From: Paragonimus skrjabini miyazakii
Taxonomy: Eukaryota; Platyhelminthes; Trematoda; Plagiorchiida; Troglotrematidae
Reading direction: 5' to 3'
Assembly: GCA_014338405.1 (NCBI GenBank)
Contig: JTDE01022195.1
Location: 82,803 to 146,802 of the forward strand
DNA: 64,000 nt
Positions 57,231 through 64,000 of the stretch are shown here, piece after piece (position 1 is the stretch's first letter; every line of letters starts with the position of its first letter). The position numbers and the translations under genes were made by a program. A model generated the notes under the pieces. That model saw only the letters and a list, made by a program, of their open reading frames with translations. It made no database searches and was not told the DNA's origin.

Positions 57231-60200
57231 GGTTTTTAATCTTTTATCAGCTGTGAAAATTATTTTCATATACTTTGTTGAGTCTAATGTTTTTTAACGA
57301 CTTTCAGATTATTCTACAGTTTTGTTAGTTCATCCTATAGAATCGAATCACAGTTCAGTTTGTAAAGCATAACTACTTTGAGCCCACTTACATGTAGGAA
57401 TATTCGAGATTACTTAGAGATTTATGATTTATCATTGTGGTGTACTACGGGCGCCGTAAGGGGTAATATTTGCTGCATTTTTAATGCATCCGATTCAATT
57501 TTTTTATTGCGTAAAAGTTCTAATATTTTATTGAGGTCTAGCTTCCTAAAACGTTTATTGCACTCAGGAAAGTAGTATCATATAACCGTACAATGTCAAT
57601 CCAGCATCTTAAACGGTGAATGAATTACACAAGCAAACATATTGCTTGTCGGCTGGTAGGCTAGACCGTAAAGTTTGCGGGTGTAATCCTATTGTTCAAA
57701 TTTGGAATGAAAGTAGTCTTGAATATGATGAATAGTTTACTGTTTATAACCACTCGGTTTTAATCAAACTCAGCATTTAGTGATAACGATCGCAATCATT
57801 TTGTAAACTCCAATAGGTGTAAATGTTAACTATAATTTTACAGATATAGTCTATACAATTGGCAATCAACAGAAAGACAGATTCTTATGTGTCAATCGGT
57901 TTCTACCTCTAAAAGACTATGGGTGACGAAAATAGAAGTGAACAGTTGAGTGGGAGGGGATTTGAAGTTTAATCCGGGTCTACTTTGCTTATTTGATCAA
58001 TATCGGATTAGGAACTGAAGGTTGTTTTTCTGTCTGAAGGCAGAGATGCACGTGACCCAGCTACAAATCTTAGGGGATATTGTTGCTGTTTCAACGATAT
58101 GGCAGTCATTTATGTTTAGTCGGTGAATCAAAGCAGTAAAATCATAACTGCTTTAATGTTCACTTACTAGTCCACCGTTATTATGCAATATGCGGTTGTT
58201 TATCCACAAAACAGGCCTTTGTGAATTACGTCTCACCTTTTCTCCATCTGTTACTTCTACGCAAGTATTCTACTCTCATGGGAACTAAGGAACAGTTATA
58301 CTTACATAAGTATTGCTGTTGATGATTAGTTGGTGAGTTACCTTGAGTGAATTTTGTTGACCATACACAAGTCAGACTTTCGTCACTATACGACGATGAT
58401 CCAAGTCACTTGCGCTTTCCATGACACGGTCGTAGCGACATTGACTCTTTTTCATACAAGCCCCAACTTAAGCTCCCGTGACCTCGGTTGCTATTGTCCA
58501 TGTTACGGAATTTATGACTTACATGTGACCTTGCAATCTGTGTAGGAGCAAACATCGTGTGTGGTTTATGCCCAGAAAATTGCTCGACGTGAAGACGTAA
58601 ACTCTAGTTTGGTTGAATCACAACGGCTATACAAGATGTATGCTTTCTTTATCACTAATGGCCTATTGAAACATGCTCCATGTAACTAGTATCGGAGTTA
58701 GACAACAATGTTACTTTAAGTCCCAACAATCTGGATTCCAAGGCGTGTTGTCGAACAGTACGTAAAATACGCACACTACTGTTGTGACCGCAAAATACGC
58801 TTGGCCTGAGAACCAGCTTGTTGCACAAACGCCCGTATAGGTCATGTCAAAAATTAAACCACAAACGTGTATACTCATTTGCAAGTTAGATATGCATTCA
58901 AATCCATCATTGTCATTCGCCTTGGTGGAACTTCTGCCGAGCGCGTACACACTATTTCGATAGTCTTTTCTTGTCCCTCGTCTTCCTGGCGATCGCAGCT
59001 TGCCCTTTTGTTCCTGAACGTTGCCTGTGGGTAACATACTACTTGTGAGTAGTATATTACTCACAACGAAACTGCCTGTCATACAACACTACTAGCAATC
59101 TGTTTACATTATTTAACTTTTGACTTGCACAGTTCATTTTGCGACTGGTATGTTTTTGTGGGTAGAACAAAACGGGACCAACGCCGGTCACAAACTGCAA
59201 AAGAGTGTTAAATAAGCCTAATGTCAGTTTGAAAAGTTGCATTTGAAGTTACAGTTTACAAACACTTCGTCGACTTTGGTATGAGTCTCTTGTGCTGACT
59301 GGCATAGGTCCTCCATATGGTTCAGATCACAGACCATACCAAAACTTATGGTATGTGTTAAATGTAAAGACCACTGTCTCGAGGGATGGAAACCTGTGTT
59401 CAGGCCTCGTCTTGTTTAACAGGTAATCTTTTTCACTGTGTATTAAAGTGGAAGGATCCAAAATGTGCGTCTCGAACGTTTTGAAATGTAAACCGGAACT
59501 TGCATTCCAACCAAACTGACTAACTCGGTTGTTGCTTTGTAGAAAGACCCTCACTAAACTCTCATTCGGTTGCTGTTATAATTTCGAAAATTTCTTCTCG
59601 GGAGAATAACCACCAATCACAGGATTGCAAATTGAACTTTTTTTACATAACTGAAAATTGCATTGATCCAACGATCACGTCAAGTGGAATGATTTCTGGC
59701 ACACTTAAATCGACGTTGCATGTGTCTCAGAGAGTGAAGATGCGTACATCAGCTTGTGTTAAATTAGGTATGGTACATCGTTAAGTGGTTATTTAACCTA
59801 TCACCTATTCAAAGACAATTTCCATGCATCTTCAGCCTAGCAGCGTTTAACCAAAAGTTCGAGGCAGAACGGGTTGGTAATCTTTTATCGTGTTTAGGCA
59901 AACCATTCCGCCTGTACTGATAAATAAGAATGTTGAAAATCGGTTTTTGCTTTGATCAGACATTCCACAGTCTCTGTTCACCTCGTTATACACCAATTTC
60001 TCCTTCTTCCCTCGTTCCCTTGAAGTTTGCGTTCTGTGTCGTATGTCTGAAGTAACAGTAAGGAATTGTCAGTAGGTGACCATTGACTTAGGCAACTTAG
60101 TGAGCCTCAGCCAGCGAATCTGTGCAACACCGTTTAATCCAGGGTTGGGTCTGTGCATTCAACCTTCAACTGTGTGTAATGAAGCCGGGCTATTTCAGTT

Positions 60201-60317
60201 CAGTGTTGAATGAATGGTTCTGTATTATTCCAGTTAGTAAATATCGGTGGTTTCGACCTGTCTCGAAGCTATCGATTGGAGTTACCGGAAAGCAAATGTC
60301 TGTCATCGAGACAATCG
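57231..60317 (+). other. Intron, no gene seen
   Basis: No gene or known repeat. A perfect 9-bp inverted repeat with a 6-base loop lies at 59043-59066 (TTGTGAGTA and TACTCACAA), with no context that gives it a role. Confidence 0.45.
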
Positions 60318-60592
60318 GGTAACCTGATCATTACTCACAAGCGAAAGTGGTTGAGCGTTCACATATGATAATTCGGTCGTGCCTAATATGAGGTCAACGG
60401 CGCAGTGGTCAACATGGTTGCCACATGAACAGCGTGGCCAGAGTTCTAGTCCTGGTAGTGGCGAGGATATGCACTACTGACGAACTCTAATGAGAGCGAA
60501 ACTCGAGTATAGCGCTTCTTTTCGAAACAGGCTGACTAGAAATTCTGTCTGAGTGCAAAGGCCCAATCAAATGCGAGTGATGTTCAACTTAA
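60318..60592 (+). repeat. SINE-1 copy, + orientation
   Basis: The order GATCATTACTCACAAGCGAA, TTCGGTCGTGCC, ATGAGGTCAACGGCGCAGTG (A-box region), GAGTTCTAGTCCTGG (B-box region), TATGCACTACTGACGAACTC, the hairpin at 60484-60497, GCGAAACTCGAG and the 3' end GCGAGTGATGTTCAAC follows the family. The 5' 90 bases of the full-length copies are missing. It is the only sizeable copy in the gene's own orientation. Confidence 0.75.
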
Positions 60593-61365
60593 AACATAAC
60601 TAAATCCCCGGCTAATCACCGGTAATCAGGTTTCATCTGATTTGCTGTCTGTTCTGATAATCTTTGAGGATAATCGCCTGCTGTGGTCCTGTTTTGACTC
60701 ATTTTTAATAAGCGTCAGTGCTTAAACCTTTTCCTCCGCGTGTTGTGAATTAAGACGTACGATTGGGTGTTTAACAGTATCAGAGACGATCTTATACCAC
60801 TTATCTTGGAAAAAATACACTCATTTTCGATCGCTTAGTGAACCTCATTCACCGAATCGCATAGGGAATTAACAGGACAGTAAAGTTTTAACGATCATCT
60901 CGATACTCGAACATCACACATCGACTTTGTGAATACGTAAAGTTCCACGAATAATGTTCGTTCAATTTTGCTTTACTCAAAAACGTGTAGAGCAGATTTG
61001 GTGTTTCGTGTTTCTGCAAAAGATGAACTTCGTAAGCTGAAAACTGACGAAGATAATGCGTATTTGTAGATGACCTTTAATTATTTCCCGCATTAATCTT
61101 GAAATCTATTAGCGTATGATCTTTGCTTAGTGCGGTTGGAACGGATGTACTGTATTTCAGACAGACTGAATCGATGCGAAGATTCTTCTTTTGCACACAT
61201 TTGCTCGTAATCGGGTTAACTGCTCTTCCTACCGAACTATCAGAAAATCTTGTAAAATAAACCGGTTTGATGTTTAATAATTTGCTTTGGGGGACGTTGT
61301 TTCAAATCTGCAGGTCTGTCAAATTTTCGTGTTTTTGCTTTCATGTCTATTCGGATCCCGGATAG

Positions 61366-61764
61366 TACGAACCCGTCAACTTCTCGCAATACACAGCTGG
61401 GTTCGCTTGGACACCAATCTCATTTTCTACAAATTCTATACAAATCCCTGTCGTCACTGAAGAGTCTGTCGAGCTCATGGTGGTCAAGTACAGGCAACTA
61501 AGAAATCGATTGTTCAACACATTGGAGAAATTGAACTCTGAGGCTAGTCATGATGAGGACGCACGCGTGGTTCGTTTCAAAATTGTGCCTGATGAACTTC
61601 CCAACTGGCCTGAGATTAGGTGTGCTTGCAACTCAGAAAAAATAACTGAAGATGACTTGGAGACAAACTTGTTACAAAACAAAGCAACGGATATTTTTAA
61701 ACATGCAAATCTGCTACGGGATATATATGCATCGTTAGATCTCCATTCTTTACAACATGCTGAG
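61366..61764 (+). CDS. Probable exon 8 of the spectrin-repeat gene
   Basis: The frame is open from 61366 to the donor GAG|GTAATT at 61765, and both the first acceptor (CCCGGATAG) and the donor are phase 0, matching the previous exon. The second half is helical (ELMVVKYRQLRNRLFNTLEK, then DLETNLLQNKATDIFKHANL, then LRDIYASLDLHSLQHAE). The first 30 codons are Ser/Thr/Pro-rich and may be intron; an acceptor at 61464 (also phase 0) would remove them. There is no core tryptophan as in the earlier repeats, so membership of the same gene rests on phase, strand and helix pattern. The next exon lies beyond the window or was not recognised. Confidence 0.55.
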
Positions 61765-64000
61765 GTAATTGTTCTCTCTTTTAGAGTTGATTTCATCGAT
61801 CTGTTTGAAGCGTTGAAACCTCTTGACATAAATCCTTTTTTAAAATGGCGCCATTGATCAGTTGGTTATTACGTCACATGAAAGTTGACTAGGTCATCTT
61901 TTTATTTGTTCATCGTTGTATCTGCCAGTTAGCTGATGCTAAGTGAGTTAAATATGTGGGAGAGGTCGAAGTTCATGAACTTTTTTGTTGATGCACTTCT
62001 GATTTGGTCCCCTTTAACCGTGTCAGCAAAAAAGTGCGCTTTACACAGTTTGCGTCACTTATCTCGTCTACCACATCGCTCGGAGTTTAATATTTTGCTC
62101 GTAGTTAACCCGATTGCAAGACGATCAACTCCTTAGATGATTGCCTACCACTCAATCCTGAACAACTCCCTGAGGGGTCGTCTTTCAGACTAGTAGTCAC
62201 CTTATTATTTACACTACCGTTTGACGGCAATGTCAAACACATTACGTCGCAGTCAACGGCCTACCTGCATCTCTGAGATAGTCGTTTCTTCCTCAGATAT
62301 CCCTAAAAAATCTATAGATGCACTCAATCTATTCGAACTAGTGTTGTCGCGATATTCATAACAATGGAAGTACAAGTCAGTACATCTAGACACCATGTGT
62401 CACATGTTTATTAGGAATGTTTCATTTTCGATTATATGAAAAATAACCATAATGGAACCATAAGGCCCCTCAAGCTAGTTTCCATTGGAACAGAACTACG
62501 CGGATGACCCAGTGATTGTTTATTCAGAAAATCAACACACATCGTATATGCCTCAACGCCACCTCAGACTAAAACAGTCATTTGCACATGACACTACTAT
62601 CAAAATGCCACGGTTGATAATGCCAAGTTCATGTATGGAAAACACCAAATCTTACAGAAGTGCACTCTAATGTTCCCTCCTGTATTTCTCCTCGGTTACT
62701 TCATTACCAATATACGTGACTCTGCCTGGCTACTGACAAGTAGTATTATATGATTGTTCCTCTTTATCACACTATTAGTGAACATCGATTCCGTTTCCCA
62801 CATAGAATTTATTGAATCGTTTGAATATTTTTTTTGATGAGCAAGTTACAACTATCAAGGTTTATATTATTCCAGTGTATTTATCGATTAAGTCTTTGAA
62901 CTGTGAGCTCTCACATTTTTACTACCCGTTTAAACCAGCGGTAATCCTAGGTTCTGAAATGTAGTTGATAAACCAGTTGTTTCTAAACTTGAATTCAACG
63001 GAAAAAGTGACTTTTTGTCTATAAGGTTCACAAGAACTATGGAATTCATTTGGAACATAGAATGTTAATACAACTCTGAATCAGCTTTGGACAGTTAAAA
63101 TGAAACATAAAAATTGGTCGATATTTTCATCTGCAAAAGTTCTGAAGTAATGACAAGTTGGAAAAAAAGGTGGGCGGAAAAGAAACCAATCACAATCTCT
63201 TAGACACACAATTGTTGTCCATCGCACATCAAACAACAGTGGATCAATAGCAAGTGAATGGTCAAGCTCATATTTACCCCATTGCAATGATTCCGATGGT
63301 TAATTTTCACGTTATGAGTGTGTTCTTCAGGCCCACTTTTGAGTTCGCCTTGTGATGACTGTGAGGTTCTTCTATACTGGACAGACTTGGAGACCGAAAG
63401 AATGTTCTCTGTGCAAGGTGGATGGCTCATTTTACATTGCAGCGTTAAGGGATTTCTAAAGAGGTGACCGTCTTGGCTGCGCAAAAACATATTTCCTGAG
63501 AGTGGCGAGATTGGAGGAGAATTCTTTATGATTTTATTAAGCTTTCTGTGATATGGTAATAGTATATTTAGAATTGTCCCAGTTGACACAGTCTGTCCGG
63601 GTGAGCGAAGCGTCCTAACCACCTTTGTGGAATATTCATTGTACCTTCTCAATGTGACTTACGAGGTGATGTTAGCAAGCTTGAATTTAGTTGGAAATGA
63701 TAGCACACTAACGAGTTTAACGTAATCGACAAACAATGTGGATGAAAAGCTCTAAACAGCCTGGTGAGTTACCAAAGCACCGAATTCACTCTCATAATTA
63801 AGGGATAGATTGGATTAATTCGAACCAAACCCTTCTAGACCTGGTTTGTGACCGGTAACACTTAATTTTTCATTACCAAGAAGTTTCTCAATGCAATCAG
63901 AATGACGGAGATGTAGAAACTTACATTCAGTCATAACGTTGGGTTGCTGGTTGTCCCTAACCCACTAATGTGGAATGTGTACAAGTTTTTATGTGTACAA
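61765..64000. other. No further exon recognised
   Basis: No exon with splice support follows in the last 2.2 kb. The minus-strand frame of 150 codons at 63200-63652 has no motif. Confidence 0.45.

Noticed and set aside
63200..63652. Minus-strand open frame of 150 codons
   Set aside because: No domain, no splice or start context, no transmembrane or helical pattern beyond chance. Longest unsupported frame in the window, worth only a database check.

Overview
This is a eukaryotic window that contains no complete gene. Long introns, GT-AG exons, Penelope-like retroelements, LINEs of the endonuclease-reverse transcriptase type common in flukes, and tRNA-derived SINEs together suggest a flatworm, most probably a digenean trematode. 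That assignment is an inference. There is one 100-base assembly gap (27530-27629).

The only host gene I can support lies on the + strand. Eight exons (10748-11305, 28445-28858, 40952-41182, 43840-44038, 52201-52549, 52627-53272, 55231-55713, about 61366-61764) have matching splice phases at all seven junctions. Together they encode about 1,090 residues of a helical protein with spectrin-repeat character. The first intron is about 17 kb. A weaker upstream exon (7405-7572) also fits in phase. The start and stop of the gene lie outside the window or are not visible. A giant spectrin-repeat protein such as a nesprin or a dystrophin/plakin relative is the likeliest identity, but the family cannot be fixed by eye.

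Everything else is intron or flank filled with decayed mobile elements. 0-6 kb: a Penelope tail, a SINE scrap and a LINE (A, minus). 9.9-10.4 kb: a SINE with a partial duplicate. 12-15.5 kb: a GC-rich block, a transposase scrap, repeat R3 and a Penelope reverse transcriptase. 18.6-25.1 kb: a dense nest in which a Tc1/mariner-like DNA transposon (copy 1) sits inside LINE C, followed by a Penelope tail, LINE D and LINE B. 27.5-28.2 kb: microsatellites and the gap. 31-33.7 kb: transposon copy 2, then a Penelope tail enclosed by 69-bp inverted repeats. 39.2-39.8 kb: a LINE B 3' end. 46.8-60.6 kb: SINE copies, the second R3 copy, and two copies of an unusual fold-back element whose long terminal inverted repeats contain tRNA-like B-box halves.

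The reverse transcriptases are mostly visibly dead (YADD changed to YAGD or YPED in the LINEs, DD changed to DH in the Penelope element). LINE D keeps YADD but is otherwise broken. The points most worth following are the fold-back element, the Penelope tail with inverted arms, the covarying SINE hairpin, and the fact that related repeats in opposite orientation flank the spectrin-gene exons, a layout known to favour circular RNA or inversion.
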